From a virus: a stretch of 64,000 nucleotides of DNA. The stretch is taken from positions 1 through 64,000 of IMG/VR virus record IMGVR_UViG_3300030090_007212; one strand, 5' to 3'. Under the pieces are notes generated by a model that saw only the letters and a program-made list of their open reading frames with translations, was not told where the DNA came from and did no database searches. Made by a program: the position numbers and the translations under genes. Shown here piece by piece: positions 15,839-24,449 of the stretch (position 1 is the first letter of the stretch; every line of letters begins with the position of its first letter).

Positions 15839-16486
15839 TTAATTGTCAAACCAAAAAATGATTCTTACATCTTCGGGTTGCCCTAGTTTTTGTAGTTGGG
15901 GGATGGTAGTGTTAAAAAAATAGGGATCAATGCCACGTACTTTTAAATCATTATCATCCATTTTATTATATTCACTATCTAATAATTCTCTTAATGTAAA
16001 ATAATTATGTGAATGACCATCAATATCCCATTCATCTGACATAGATTTTACTGACATACTCGCATCATCCGGAACACCTTTTATATCGGAATTAAACTCC
16101 GCCCCAATCATAGGATTACTTTGATCTCTAACTCCCGCTAAAATACCAAATAAGGAGTAACATCTTCCACCATAAGGTTGATTAGTGTAAGGATTTCTTA
16201 TCATTCCTTTACTATAAGTATACTCCCATGAAGCATCAGCAGGTGCAACTCTTTTAGGTATAAATTTAGATATGATATATTGTTCTTGTCTATTAGTTGG
16301 TGACTCACCATTTACCCATTTCATTGTAATTTCCCATGCTTCTTCTTCCTCTAAACCAAAAACTTCTTTAAGTTCTTGAGAAAGTGACCATAAAGCATAA
16401 CTATCAGTAAATTCTTCACCAATCACATCCCATTCATTAGTAACTGGATTTCGTTTTTCCGCAAACATATGTATATCACATCCCAT
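15839..16486 (-). CDS. GCDIH-family phage protein, unknown function
   Basis: 215 residues beginning MGCDIHMFAEKR, the start of a family seen in many phages and some bacteria with conserved GCDIH and YSLFGILAGVR segments. Both are present here (GGRCYSLFGILAGVRD near 104-119). The Cys, Asp and His may form a metal site, but no activity is known to me. The final gene pair is tight with the response regulator. Confidence 0.6.
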   Translation of the reverse strand: MGCDIHMFAEKRNPVTNEWDVIGEEFTDSYALWSLSQELKEVFGLEEEEAWEITMKWVNGESPTNRQEQYIISKFIPKRVAPADASWEYTYSKGMIRNPYTNQPYGGRCYSLFGILAGVRDQSNPMIGAEFNSDIKGVPDDASMSVKSMSDEWDIDGHSHNYFTLRELLDSEYNKMDDNDLKVRGIDPYFFNTTIPQLQKLGQPEDVRIIFWFDN

Positions 16487-16490
16487 AATA

Positions 16491-16517
16491 ATAAATATTT
16501 AGAGTTTTACAAATATA
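16491..16517 (-). promoter_or_regulatory. Two promoter-like elements before 16486
   Basis: Minus strand TATATTTG (16510-16517), a perfect host-type -7 element but without a TTG at the right distance, followed by ATATTTAT (16491-16498), the late-type word, 4 nt before the ATG. Possibly dual control of the GCDIH and response-regulator genes. Confidence 0.4.
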
Positions 16518-16529
16518 AGTAATTTAATC

Positions 16530-19163
16530 TTAAAAACCTAATGCTTCCGCAATATATCTATCTAAAGATTCATTTAGAGGATGTGGGTCAAAAATAACTC
16601 GAGGAGTGTTATTTTCCCCACCACAATATTTAAGATTTACGGTATTGGGGGTAATTTTTTCATCTTCTTTTTTATCTAATATCCACTCACCATCTTCCTC
16701 TTTTAATTTATAAAGAGTTATGTTGGTGTTACGTTTAACCCTATATCTTATAGTTATTCTTCTATGATTCTTACAAGAATTTTGTCCTTTATTAGAAATA
16801 TAAAATTCAATATCGTCTATCGGAACATATATATTATTATCAAATAACACACCTGCTGTTCCACTAATCATTTTACGAATTAATTCCACCCCATATTCAT
16901 TCCCCTCTTCAGTATTATTAATCCACTCATATAATCCATCTATTATTTCATTATATTTTTTTCTATATGTAGAATTACTTCTAATCTCCGAAGTAGTTTT
17001 TTTCATTGGGGAGGCTAAAGGCTCGGAATAATAACTATCTAAAGTGTATGTTTGACTTTTCACTTCTACTTTAGATTTAGGGGGTAAAATTATATCTCCC
17101 TCTTTATCTTTAATCCCCTTATTCTTTACCTGTAGATCATGTTTGACGATATCTCTTTTTACTGTATTGCCTTTATCGTCAACATAATCCTTTACATATG
17201 TAGAAATATTATCTTTAATCTTTTTTAAAATTTCTTCAGAAGTAGTATTACTTTTAATAGATGTGGTTAAATATCCAGCATCTAGATTATGTATTCTTCC
17301 TTCTATATCTCTATTTTCTCCTCTATCAAATAACTTCCCTTTATCTTCTATAAAACTTTTTTCATATTCCCCCCACGCTAAAGTTTTTAACTCTAATATT
17401 TCCTCAATCGTTTTATTATCTATATTCCCTTCTTTAATGGACCCAATAACTTCTTTAATAGCCTGTTTTATTCTATTTTTTCTATTTTCCGATATTTCCC
17501 CACTAAATTCAGTATTTAAAATTTTATTAATCTTCGCAATGGCATTATTAATATCCTTTAAAGGTATCTCTCCCTCTAATTCTACTTCTTCCACTGCTTT
17601 ATATAATTTTTTAAATAATCCAACAATAGTACTATTTTGACGAGATGATTCGGTCTTATCTTTTACATAATTTTTCATATGTTTTTCTTGACTACTAATA
17701 TGCCCCCCTCTATACTTTTTATTGAATGTTTCTGCTTTTTTAATATCGTCTTCTTTAGATTTTTCAAATCTTTCTATGTTTTCTTCCTGCACACCTATCT
17801 CTATCCATCGCTCATTCCACATCCTCTGATATTTTTTTACTTCCAACTCTTTCCACTCACTGGTCGTAGTTATATCATTAATCCCAAACTTATCCACTAA
17901 ATCTCTATAAGTAGGGGATTTTGGGTTCTTAGTAAGACGTGTATTTTCTAATTTATCTATATTCTCTTTTGCTTGTTCTATTTTAGTATCCCATTTTGTA
18001 TTAATATTGTCATAGGTTATATTAGTTAAGGACCACTGGTTGGGTGTATAATATTGTTTAAGTTTTTCAAACTCACTTTCATAATCTTTACTCTTAAAGG
18101 AAGTATGTACGTATATATCTTTATCTTGTAGATGGTATAGAAAATTTCCTAAATTATGGGATAATAAAGTTTTTAACATAGATCCATCATTTTCTTTAGG
18201 GGTAATTAATTCTTTATATTCTGATGAACTAACAATATTTTTTCTATCACTATCAACAAACTTTTTGATTCTATTTTCATACCGCTCTATTCTTTTTTCC
18301 ATAGATAAAAGATGTGACCATGTTCTTTCGTCTACTTCACCTGTCCTTCTTAATTTATTCTCTTCTTGGTAATCCCCCACAATCTTCTCAGTAGCATCAC
18401 CATATATACTTTCATCTCTTTCTTTTTCTAAATTAATTAACTTTTCTATATTTTTTTCTTTTCTTCTTGAATTATCTATTTTTTGGTTTTGGTAATGTAT
18501 TAATATATTTTGTACGGTTCGAAGAAACATATCATCATCTTCGATTTCTATAACTTTACTTAATATAGGTAAAGGTGCTTGATTCTGTAATTTAATACTT
18601 TCTTTTTTTTGATTGGTGATTTGGCGTTTAATTTTACTTTCACTATCTCTTAATTTACTGTTGAAGTAAGCAAATCCTGATGTTTCTATTTTATCTTTAC
18701 TAGACTTTAATTGTGTTTGGGACTCTTTACTTAAGTTATCATAATAGGACACCATATTTTCGTATTTACTCAATGCCTCCCCCCATTTTTGGTTTTTCTG
18801 TAAGTGCTGTATGTCTTCTAAATCTTTTTCCCATATTTTTTTTTCACTATCTACTATCTTATTCTTAATAAAGTCTACATTTATATTATCATCTAAAAAG
18901 ATTTTCATCCCATCTTCTAAATCATTAAATAAGGTAAGGGCATTACTATAATAAGTTAGCGCGCCCTTAAAATCTGACTTCCGCAGTGCCTGATCCCCCA
19001 TAGATATTTTATTATTTACCATAATTGCGGGTTCCCCCATTATGGATTCATTAAGAAGATCTAATTGATCGAAGGTTATTCCTTCTTCTTCTTTATTAAG
19101 ATTAATTTGTCCAGAATTAAAAAATTCTTCCACAAGGAAATCTATTTGTTTCTTCGGTTTCAT
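16530..19163 (-). CDS. Large helical protein with peptidoglycan-binding-like domain; probable virion protein
   Basis: 877 residues, Lys/Glu-rich. Residues about 57-85 look like a TPR helix pair (ALRKSDFKGALTYYSNAL). Residues about 241-285 match PG_binding_1: YGDATEKIVGDYQEENKLRRTGEVDERTWSHLL-type pattern (GxxTxxxVxxFQ...GxVDxxTW). Much of the rest is long charged helix; the C-terminal 200 residues are more mixed and include a Cys/His pair (NSCKNHRRITIRYRV). The late-type motif is 6 nt upstream of the ATG, within the end of the preceding gene. Likely a tail or ejected protein that acts at the cell wall (inference). Confidence 0.6.
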   Translation of the reverse strand: MKPKKQIDFLVEEFFNSGQINLNKEEEGITFDQLDLLNESIMGEPAIMVNNKISMGDQALRKSDFKGALTYYSNALTLFNDLEDGMKIFLDDNINVDFIKNKIVDSEKKIWEKDLEDIQHLQKNQKWGEALSKYENMVSYYDNLSKESQTQLKSSKDKIETSGFAYFNSKLRDSESKIKRQITNQKKESIKLQNQAPLPILSKVIEIEDDDMFLRTVQNILIHYQNQKIDNSRRKEKNIEKLINLEKERDESIYGDATEKIVGDYQEENKLRRTGEVDERTWSHLLSMEKRIERYENRIKKFVDSDRKNIVSSSEYKELITPKENDGSMLKTLLSHNLGNFLYHLQDKDIYVHTSFKSKDYESEFEKLKQYYTPNQWSLTNITYDNINTKWDTKIEQAKENIDKLENTRLTKNPKSPTYRDLVDKFGINDITTTSEWKELEVKKYQRMWNERWIEIGVQEENIERFEKSKEDDIKKAETFNKKYRGGHISSQEKHMKNYVKDKTESSRQNSTIVGLFKKLYKAVEEVELEGEIPLKDINNAIAKINKILNTEFSGEISENRKNRIKQAIKEVIGSIKEGNIDNKTIEEILELKTLAWGEYEKSFIEDKGKLFDRGENRDIEGRIHNLDAGYLTTSIKSNTTSEEILKKIKDNISTYVKDYVDDKGNTVKRDIVKHDLQVKNKGIKDKEGDIILPPKSKVEVKSQTYTLDSYYSEPLASPMKKTTSEIRSNSTYRKKYNEIIDGLYEWINNTEEGNEYGVELIRKMISGTAGVLFDNNIYVPIDDIEFYISNKGQNSCKNHRRITIRYRVKRNTNITLYKLKEEDGEWILDKKEDEKITPNTVNLKYCGGENNTPRVIFDPHPLNESLDRYIAEALGF

Positions 19164-19169
19164 ATATCT

Positions 19170-19177
19170 ATAAATAT
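19170..19177 (-). promoter_or_regulatory. ATATTTAT motif upstream of 19163
   Basis: Minus strand AAGATATTTATAGATAT then ATG; 6 nt from the start and immediately after the stop of the upstream gene, so promoter activity here would start a new transcript inside the gene run. Confidence 0.45.
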
Positions 19178-19178
19178 C

Positions 19179-20264
19179 TTAACCTAAATTTAGATCCCCA
19201 GTGTCGTAAAATTTATTCATAAGATAATCTAGATTTTCTTGTAGTATATCTTTACCAATAAATTCACCGTCTTTCATTTTGTCCCTATCGTATAACATTA
19301 TACCATTTTGATCAGGAGTTTGTCCAGCAAAAATATCGATATATCTATAATATTTCTGATCAACTGAACGTTTGGCGGCGGCTGCCTTACTTTTTACTTG
19401 AATTAAGTATATTTCTCCCTCTAATTCCATAATTAAATCAATACCATATTTCATATCGATAAAATCACCATTTCCACCTTGATATATTAACTTAAATCCT
19501 TGTTTTTCTAATAATTTTACTGTTAAATCTTCAATTGCATCACCAATTTTAGTATTTTTCTCTGTATTATAAGTAAAATCTCTATATTCTTTAGTATCAA
19601 AATATTTTTTAAACAATCTATATAAATAAGAAGGTGTAACATCTTGTCTGGTAGGATTTCCCCCTTGTCGTAACCCTAATAAGTAGTTTTTAACCTCTGT
19701 AATGTTTAATTTTGACAATTCCGATATCTTATCCCCTTTTATTAATAAAGTCGTTAATAACTCCGCTAAATCACTCCAACTAGTATTTAATTTATTCACA
19801 TAGATCCAATTTCCTAACTCATCTCTAACTAATTCACAACTAATTAATCTTTTAGAGGTGTAAATTCCATCTTTTACATTTATATCCTCAAATTTACCTG
19901 TACTATGTAGATATTTTAAAGGTTCTTGATAATCAGGATTTAAATCAGTACATGTTTTTTCTTCCTTTAATAAGGTATCTATAATAGGTTGCATATCTAA
20001 CCCATCTTTTTCTTTTAACCACATACCTAATTTATGTATTTTATCACACACTCCCCTAGCATCCCCACTAAATCGGTGACATGCATAATACGGAGTGGCA
20101 GCATCGGCTTCTTTATCTAACATAATCTTATCTGCCGCTTCTCTCTCTTTTTCTTCAAATTCTACACTTGGATGTGATAAATTTAATTCTTTTTCCTTTT
20201 CTTTTTCGGTTGGGGTGAGAATAAAATCTATGAATTCCCCCATTTCATTATCTTCTGTTTCCAT
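19179..20264 (-). CDS. PD-(D/E)XK nuclease-domain protein (Mrr-like, QxK variant)
   Basis: 361 residues. The C-terminal third has IGDAIEDLTVKLLEKQGF (helix with the leading Glu), then YGIDLIMELEGEIYLIQVKSK: an Asp followed about 14 residues later by QVK, the QxK form of the PD-(D/E)XK active site found in Mrr and related restriction endonucleases. The N-terminus is an acidic low-complexity region, and residues 55-80 contain three Cys. It precedes the 877-residue protein by 15 nt. Could be a virion-carried nuclease or a host-DNA-degrading enzyme. Nuclease fold likely, role unknown. Confidence 0.65.
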   Translation of the reverse strand: METEDNEMGEFIDFILTPTEKEKEKELNLSHPSVEFEEKEREAADKIMLDKEADAATPYYACHRFSGDARGVCDKIHKLGMWLKEKDGLDMQPIIDTLLKEEKTCTDLNPDYQEPLKYLHSTGKFEDINVKDGIYTSKRLISCELVRDELGNWIYVNKLNTSWSDLAELLTTLLIKGDKISELSKLNITEVKNYLLGLRQGGNPTRQDVTPSYLYRLFKKYFDTKEYRDFTYNTEKNTKIGDAIEDLTVKLLEKQGFKLIYQGGNGDFIDMKYGIDLIMELEGEIYLIQVKSKAAAAKRSVDQKYYRYIDIFAGQTPDQNGIMLYDRDKMKDGEFIGKDILQENLDYLMNKFYDTGDLNLG

Positions 20265-20309
20265 ATGAGTTTTTTTCTAATATTAATAAAAAAAAATGAG
20301 ATAGTAAAA

Positions 20310-20531
20310 TTATTTTTGATCGAATACAAAGGTAACCCCCGCCACTGTTAACTCAATTACTTCATTGTGATTGAAGGAATCTAGACTATTATTAGTCTTA
20401 TAAAATAATTCTTCATCTAATTTTTTATGAGTGTTTTCGTCAAGACTATATTTTAGAGTTAACCCTTCTACTGGTATGTTATCATTATAAACACACTCAT
20501 TTGCTATTTCTAAAACTTTATCTAATGTCAT
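20310..20531 (-). CDS. Hypothetical protein
   Basis: 73 residues, acidic, ends in a strand-rich segment (VIELTVAGVTFVFDQK). Not recognised. One nt downstream of the next gene, so clearly co-transcribed. Confidence 0.5.
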   Translation of the reverse strand: MTLDKVLEIANECVYNDNIPVEGLTLKYSLDENTHKKLDEELFYKTNNSLDSFNHNEVIELTVAGVTFVFDQK

Positions 20532-20532
20532 T

Positions 20533-20724
20533 TTAAAATATTTTAGAGAAAATGGATAAAATTCTTTTACCCAAAGATTTTCTCATAGGTATAGTTTTAT
20601 TATCATTATTTTTAATGTGTTCACCTAACCCATTACGAATCTCTCTAATAAACTGCTCTTTTTTTAATTCAGTTTTTTCTTTTTCTAAAGCAATTAAATT
20701 TTCTTCTCTTTTAATCTTATCCAT
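20533..20724 (-). CDS. Small charged helical protein
   Basis: 63 residues. The first 40 are a Lys/Glu-rich helix, likely coiled coil; the C-terminus is basic and amphipathic (RKSLGKRILSIFSKIF), possibly membrane-associating. Function unknown. Sits between the NUDIX gene and the 73-residue gene with 1-14 nt spacing. Confidence 0.5.
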   Translation of the reverse strand: MDKIKREENLIALEKEKTELKKEQFIREIRNGLGEHIKNNDNKTIPMRKSLGKRILSIFSKIF

Positions 20725-20738
20725 ATCTTTAAGTATAA

Positions 20739-21116
20739 TTAAAAAATTCTTACTAGTGAAGAATATAAAGTTGGAAATAATGGGTTTGGTAAATTATTCA
20801 TGTCGAACCATCCCCAATCAGTATTTTCATGATCTAAATTACATTCATATTCTTTATCACAATAACCTAAATAAAAATCAAAATAAGGAATTAATTGGTT
20901 TTGATGTTCAAAAAACTCATATCTTATATTTTTACTATCTATTTGTGTTTCTTCCTTTAATTCTCTTTTTATACCTTCTAAAGGGGATTCCCCTTCTTCT
21001 ATACCACCTGAAACTATTGACCAAGTTTTAGGGTAACTGGCTTTATCATTTCTTTTTAACAATAAGAACCTATTGGTTGACTTACATATTAATAAAACTC
21101 CTCCGTACTTATTCAT
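20739..21116 (-). CDS. NUDIX hydrolase
   Basis: 125 residues. The Nudix box is complete: GGIEEGESPLEGIKRELKEET fits GX5EX7REUXEEXGU apart from the final Gly position (reads Gln-Ile). It would hydrolyse a nucleoside diphosphate-X compound, such as a dNTP, NADH or cap-like molecule; the substrate cannot be predicted. The length is typical of a minimal Nudix domain. It starts 2 nt downstream of the M23 peptidase stop. Confidence 0.88.
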   Translation of the reverse strand: MNKYGGVLLICKSTNRFLLLKRNDKASYPKTWSIVSGGIEEGESPLEGIKRELKEETQIDSKNIRYEFFEHQNQLIPYFDFYLGYCDKEYECNLDHENTDWGWFDMNNLPNPLFPTLYSSLVRIF

Positions 21117-21118
21117 TT

Positions 21119-22351
21119 TTATAACGGTTTTAAAAATTTATAATCTTTACCTTCGTAACCATGTGGGTCATTATACCTCCCATTTACCTTCATTCCGGTA
21201 TGTAAATGTGGTCCTGTACTACAACCTCTCCCTTTTTGCCCTCGAGCACCACCAGTTAAACCTAAAATACGACCCGGATATAGCTTTTCATCTTTTTTGA
21301 CAAAAATTTCACTCATATGACAAAATATCATTATTCGACCATCCCCTACCTTTATGGTAATGGTACCCCCACACGCATTTTTCTTTCCCCTACCACTACA
21401 TTTTGGGGTTCCTTCGAAATGGGCGGATCTAACAATACCACCCTTTAACCACACCAACTCTATAGGTTTGCCGGTAACATAATCATGTCCCGAATGACCT
21501 TTTCTCCCATAATGTGGACCATTCTTACCTTTCCCAAAATAATTACCAGTGGAACGAGGGGTATATAATCTATCATCATCTAATTTTACATATCCTTCCT
21601 CAGTATCAGGGGTTATTACCACCTTATCCTCATCTTCATCTGGGGTTATTACCACCTTATCATCATCTTCATCTGGGGTTATTACCACCTTATCATCAGG
21701 TGTAGTATCAAAAGTTATTGAGTTGTAGTCAGTATCACTAACATGCCCTCCCTCGGGATAATTTTCTTTACTAAATGCTTCTTGTGCCCACTGAGTAATT
21801 TTTTCCCATTCACCATCATCAACATTACTTTTATCAAAAATAATTTCCCCATCATTTATATCTATCACTTTTAATTCTTTATCAAACATTGCTTTAAACA
21901 TTGCTTGAGTAGATCCTACTTCACCCTCTAACTCACCTAAATCTACTCCCTTAATCCATTGTTCATCCAACAATTTAAATCTCTTATTCGTAACACTATT
22001 AAAAATATTTTTAATATCCTCCAACTTAATTTCCTCATTATAAGGTATTTGTATATCCAGAAATAAATTCTCTATAATGTCGTCTTTTAATTCTATTTCA
22101 AAATCATAATTTTTATCTTTTCCCTTAATCGTATTAATAGTTATATTATTAATAGGTAATTTTTTATAAAAATTATTTCTATAAATTTTTCTATTTAATT
22201 GTGTTTCACTTATAATTTCTTCAGTGGATAAAGGAATATTTAATAACATTTTATCCATTATAAATGTTGACCATTGGTCAACCATTTTATTTCTAGATTG
22301 TTGTTCCCTTATAATACTCTTATATTGACTTTCCTTTACTATTAGACGCAT
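21119..22351 (-). CDS. M23-type peptidase with candidate capsid-targeting N-terminus
   Basis: 410 residues. The N-terminus, MRLIVKESQYKSIIREQQ, matches the tag at 12816. Residues about 215-250 are an 11-residue acidic tandem repeat (DKVVITPDEDE, three copies). The C-terminal 140 residues are a LytM/M23 domain: HSGHDYV (HxxxD zinc ligands), a later HMSE and the final HLHTG (HxH), so the zinc site is intact. Such enzymes cut peptidoglycan cross-bridges. With the tag and late-type motif, it is probably virion-borne and acts during DNA entry (inference). Confidence 0.85.
   Translation of the reverse strand: MRLIVKESQYKSIIREQQSRNKMVDQWSTFIMDKMLLNIPLSTEEIISETQLNRKIYRNNFYKKLPINNITINTIKGKDKNYDFEIELKDDIIENLFLDIQIPYNEEIKLEDIKNIFNSVTNKRFKLLDEQWIKGVDLGELEGEVGSTQAMFKAMFDKELKVIDINDGEIIFDKSNVDDGEWEKITQWAQEAFSKENYPEGGHVSDTDYNSITFDTTPDDKVVITPDEDDDKVVITPDEDEDKVVITPDTEEGYVKLDDDRLYTPRSTGNYFGKGKNGPHYGRKGHSGHDYVTGKPIELVWLKGGIVRSAHFEGTPKCSGRGKKNACGGTITIKVGDGRIMIFCHMSEIFVKKDEKLYPGRILGLTGGARGQKGRGCSTGPHLHTGMKVNGRYNDPHGYEGKDYKFLKPL
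21609..21697. repeat. 33-bp tandem repeat inside the M23 gene
   Basis: Three near-identical 33-bp units, the last partial, encode an acidic linker between the N-terminal part and the peptidase domain. Units are in frame (11 codons), so copy-number change would only lengthen the linker. Confidence 0.85.
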
Positions 22352-22371
22352 TTTATCTATATTTCTTTATA

Positions 22372-22379
22372 ATAAATAT
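22372..22379 (-). promoter_or_regulatory. ATATTTAT motif upstream of the M23 gene
   Basis: Minus strand TTGATATTTATTATAAAG, 20 nt before the ATG at 22351. The divergent plus-strand gene starts 27 nt beyond. Confidence 0.4.
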
Positions 22380-22406
22380 CAATAAAAAATTAATAAAATA
22401 AATGAA

Positions 22407-22727
22407 ATGGAGATATTATTAATAATTTTAGTAACATATGGGATATCCAATATTATAGTTTATGGTTCCATCTTTGAGAAATTAAGAGACTACGCTATGG
22501 CATTCAGTCCTAATTTTTTTGGTAAACTTTTAACTTGTATGATGTGTACCCCATTTTGGGTGGGATTTTTCCTAACTTTAGGATCTTTTATAAGTGGGTA
22601 TGATCAGTTCTCCCCCTTTTATAATGTGGGGTTAGATAACGTCTATCTATGTTTATTTTTAGATGCTTGTTTGTTATCAGGAACCACTTTTATTATTCAT
22701 ACACTTCAAGAATATTTTGAGGTATAA
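22407..22727 (+). CDS. DUF1360-like small membrane protein
   Basis: 106 residues with three hydrophobic segments (about 2-20, 50-65, 78-100). The CMMCTPFWVGF motif at about 44-54 matches the Cys-x-x-Cys-x-x-FWVG core of DUF1360-type membrane proteins found in phages and bacteria; function is unknown. Divergent from the M23 gene and closed by a bidirectional terminator. Confidence 0.6.
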   Translation: MEILLIILVTYGISNIIVYGSIFEKLRDYAMAFSPNFFGKLLTCMMCTPFWVGFFLTLGSFISGYDQFSPFYNVGLDNVYLCLFLDACLLSGTTFIIHTLQEYFEV

Positions 22728-22728
22728 A

Positions 22729-22754
22729 AAAAGAGGAATTAATTTTCCTCTTTT
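22729..22754. terminator. Bidirectional terminator
   Basis: Stem AAAAGAGGAA/TTCCTCTTTT with a 6-nt loop, A-run on one side and T-run on the other, between convergent genes. The stop codon of the minus-strand gene lies in the loop. Confidence 0.85.
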
Positions 22755-23209
22755 TCTAAAACTTTTTCTGTTTTTTCCTCTTTGGGTGGTAATTCCACAC
22801 CATTTTTAGAATGTCTACTAGTGGTATTTAAATTCAAATCCTCTAAGGTAGGTTCAGGTAAGGTTTCAAAAACAAACTTTAATTTTTCTAACTCACTTAA
22901 AGGTTTATTAGTAAATAAAGTTTTTAATTCTTCAATCTTTGCCCTTAATAAAACCAATTTATTTTCTTTTTCGACATTAACTTCGATAACATGTTCTGCA
23001 TGTTCAAATACGACATCAATAGTATCACTAGGGTTTTTTGGGTGTAACATGAAATAATTAGAATTTTCTCTACTAGGTTTATAGGTAACACTATTAGATT
23101 CAAATATATTCCACCCTTCTTTTAACACCATATCCACTACTGGTAGATCTTTTACAAATCTAATACCTGTGACATAAGGTCGTAAACTATTTAATTTATC
23201 TTGTAACAT
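22739..23209 (-). CDS. Hypothetical protein
   Basis: 156 residues. N-terminal part is mixed alpha/beta; from about 80 onward it is charged and helical, with an acidic Lys/Glu-rich tail (PPKEEKTEKVLEKEEN). Not recognised. It ends inside the terminator hairpin and begins a five-gene run of small proteins (22739-24401). Confidence 0.55.
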   Translation of the reverse strand: MLQDKLNSLRPYVTGIRFVKDLPVVDMVLKEGWNIFESNSVTYKPSRENSNYFMLHPKNPSDTIDVVFEHAEHVIEVNVEKENKLVLLRAKIEELKTLFTNKPLSELEKLKFVFETLPEPTLEDLNLNTTSRHSKNGVELPPKEEKTEKVLEKEEN

Positions 23210-23214
23210 TTTTT

Positions 23215-23412
23215 TTAAATATTTATACCATCTATTAAAGACATAATAATATAGGCAATAGATAGACCTAGTAAAGTTAAAGAAGATCTATCTAATATAA
23301 ATCGCTCTTTATCCCTATAAAATCTTATCAAGAAAAACGTATGTCTTATCACATTTAAAATTGATAAAACGAACAATACTAATAAAATTTTATTTAGTCC
23401 ATCTATGACCAT
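23215..23412 (-). CDS. Small membrane protein
   Basis: 65 residues with two hydrophobic helices (about 6-25 and 43-62) separated by a basic loop (RFYRDKERFILDRSS). A hairpin membrane topology of this size could fit a holin or a small regulator. No further evidence. 5 nt upstream of the next gene. Confidence 0.5.
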   Translation of the reverse strand: MVIDGLNKILLVLFVLSILNVIRHTFFLIRFYRDKERFILDRSSLTLLGLSIAYIIMSLIDGINI

Positions 23413-23425
23413 ATTATTTTATAAT

Positions 23426-23614
23426 TTATGCAGTTGCTGTTTCTGCTTTCTTACGATCAGAAACTTCTACACGAATCGCTTGACATACATTTTTAATCTC
23501 TTGACAACCTTTTCTTACACGTGTACCTGCCGCCTTATTTCCTTTTTCATTAAATTTTGTTACATCTTCTTCTAATCCTGCAACCAATGCTTTTAATTCT
23601 TCAAACTTTTCCAT
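23426..23614 (-). CDS. Histone H1-like Hc1-family DNA-binding protein
   Basis: 62 residues: MEKFEELKALVAGLEEDV then KFNEKGNKAAGTRVRKGCQEIK. This is the hallmark of the Hc1 family as found in Bacteroidetes (FxxKGNKAAGTRxRKxxQEIK). Those proteins bind DNA and are about 60-70 residues long. Among T4-type phages, small basic DNA-binding proteins are known, but an Hc1 copy suggests capture from the host. It may compact phage DNA or displace the host version. Surrounded by late-type small genes. Confidence 0.82.
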   Translation of the reverse strand: MEKFEELKALVAGLEEDVTKFNEKGNKAAGTRVRKGCQEIKNVCQAIRVEVSDRKKAETATA

Positions 23615-23634
23615 TTTGTTTAATTTAATTTTTG

Positions 23635-23883
23635 TTATTTTAAATTTTCTTCCGACACTGCAGCATTAGGTGTTGTAGCCTGAGTTAGGTATTCACTTAA
23701 TGTTTTAATTTTATTGTTCACATTAACTATCTCACCTAATACCTCTTCAAAATCATTTTTTTGTTCGGTAACTCTTTTTTTAGAATCTTGATTTAAAATA
23801 ATATTCAAATCTAATTCTAAAGTGTCTCTTTTTGCAACTAAATCTGCTAAAAGTATTTCTAAAAATTTAATTTTATTATTCAT
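23635..23883 (-). CDS. Small coiled-coil protein
   Basis: 82 residues, heptad-like throughout (EILLADLVAKRDTLELDLNIIL; EEVLGEIVNVNNKIKTLSEYL). No domain recognised. A GTATTTAT element lies about 35 nt upstream of the ATG and may be its promoter. Confidence 0.5.
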   Translation of the reverse strand: MNNKIKFLEILLADLVAKRDTLELDLNIILNQDSKKRVTEQKNDFEEVLGEIVNVNNKIKTLSEYLTQATTPNAAVSEENLK

Positions 23884-23930
23884 ATATCTTTAACTATAAA
23901 ACTTTTTTTGTATAAAATAAATACTATAAT

Positions 23931-24401
23931 CTACGTTTTTAACTTAAAATTCAAACTTTTTTCAAATAATCTATATAATTCCAATAAAACATCTAAATCA
24001 GAACGTGTCTTTATTCGTTTATAATCAAAGGATAACTCTGCCAGTTTATTTAACTTTTTTAAAACATTATGTTTTTCTGGTTGGTTATAAAAAATTTCTA
24101 TATAAAAATTATAAAAATATTCTTTAATCTCTTCATTATGTGCAAAAATAATATTCTCTTTACTAAAATTATCAAATACCTTCTCAATACACCAATTAAA
24201 ATGATTTTGTATATCTTTAGGTGAATTGATACAATCATCCCCTAAAAAAGTATCCACTACTACATAATTTAAGGTAATTATAAAATCATAATATAATTCA
24301 CATTTATCATAAACTATATTATTAGCTTTATACATTAATTGCATATCCTCTATTGTCATAGGGTTACTAATATATTTAATAAATTCTGCACTATTCATCA
24401 C
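23931..24401 (-). CDS. Hypothetical protein
   Basis: 156 residues, predicted all-helical and aromatic-rich (Tyr/Phe). Not recognised; no membrane segment. ATGATG start, 48 nt upstream of which lies an AT-rich spacer with TATTTTTG, a possible weak host-type -7 element. Confidence 0.5.
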   Translation of the reverse strand: MMNSAEFIKYISNPMTIEDMQLMYKANNIVYDKCELYYDFIITLNYVVVDTFLGDDCINSPKDIQNHFNWCIEKVFDNFSKENIIFAHNEEIKEYFYNFYIEIFYNQPEKHNVLKKLNKLAELSFDYKRIKTRSDLDVLLELYRLFEKSLNFKLKT

Positions 24402-24449
24402 ACCACTAATATAATATTATAACAAAAATATATAAAGTTTTAACATCTA

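Noticed and set aside
21514-21705. Plus-strand His/Tyr/Pro-rich repeat frame
   Set aside because: It is the antisense of the tandem repeat in the M23 gene.
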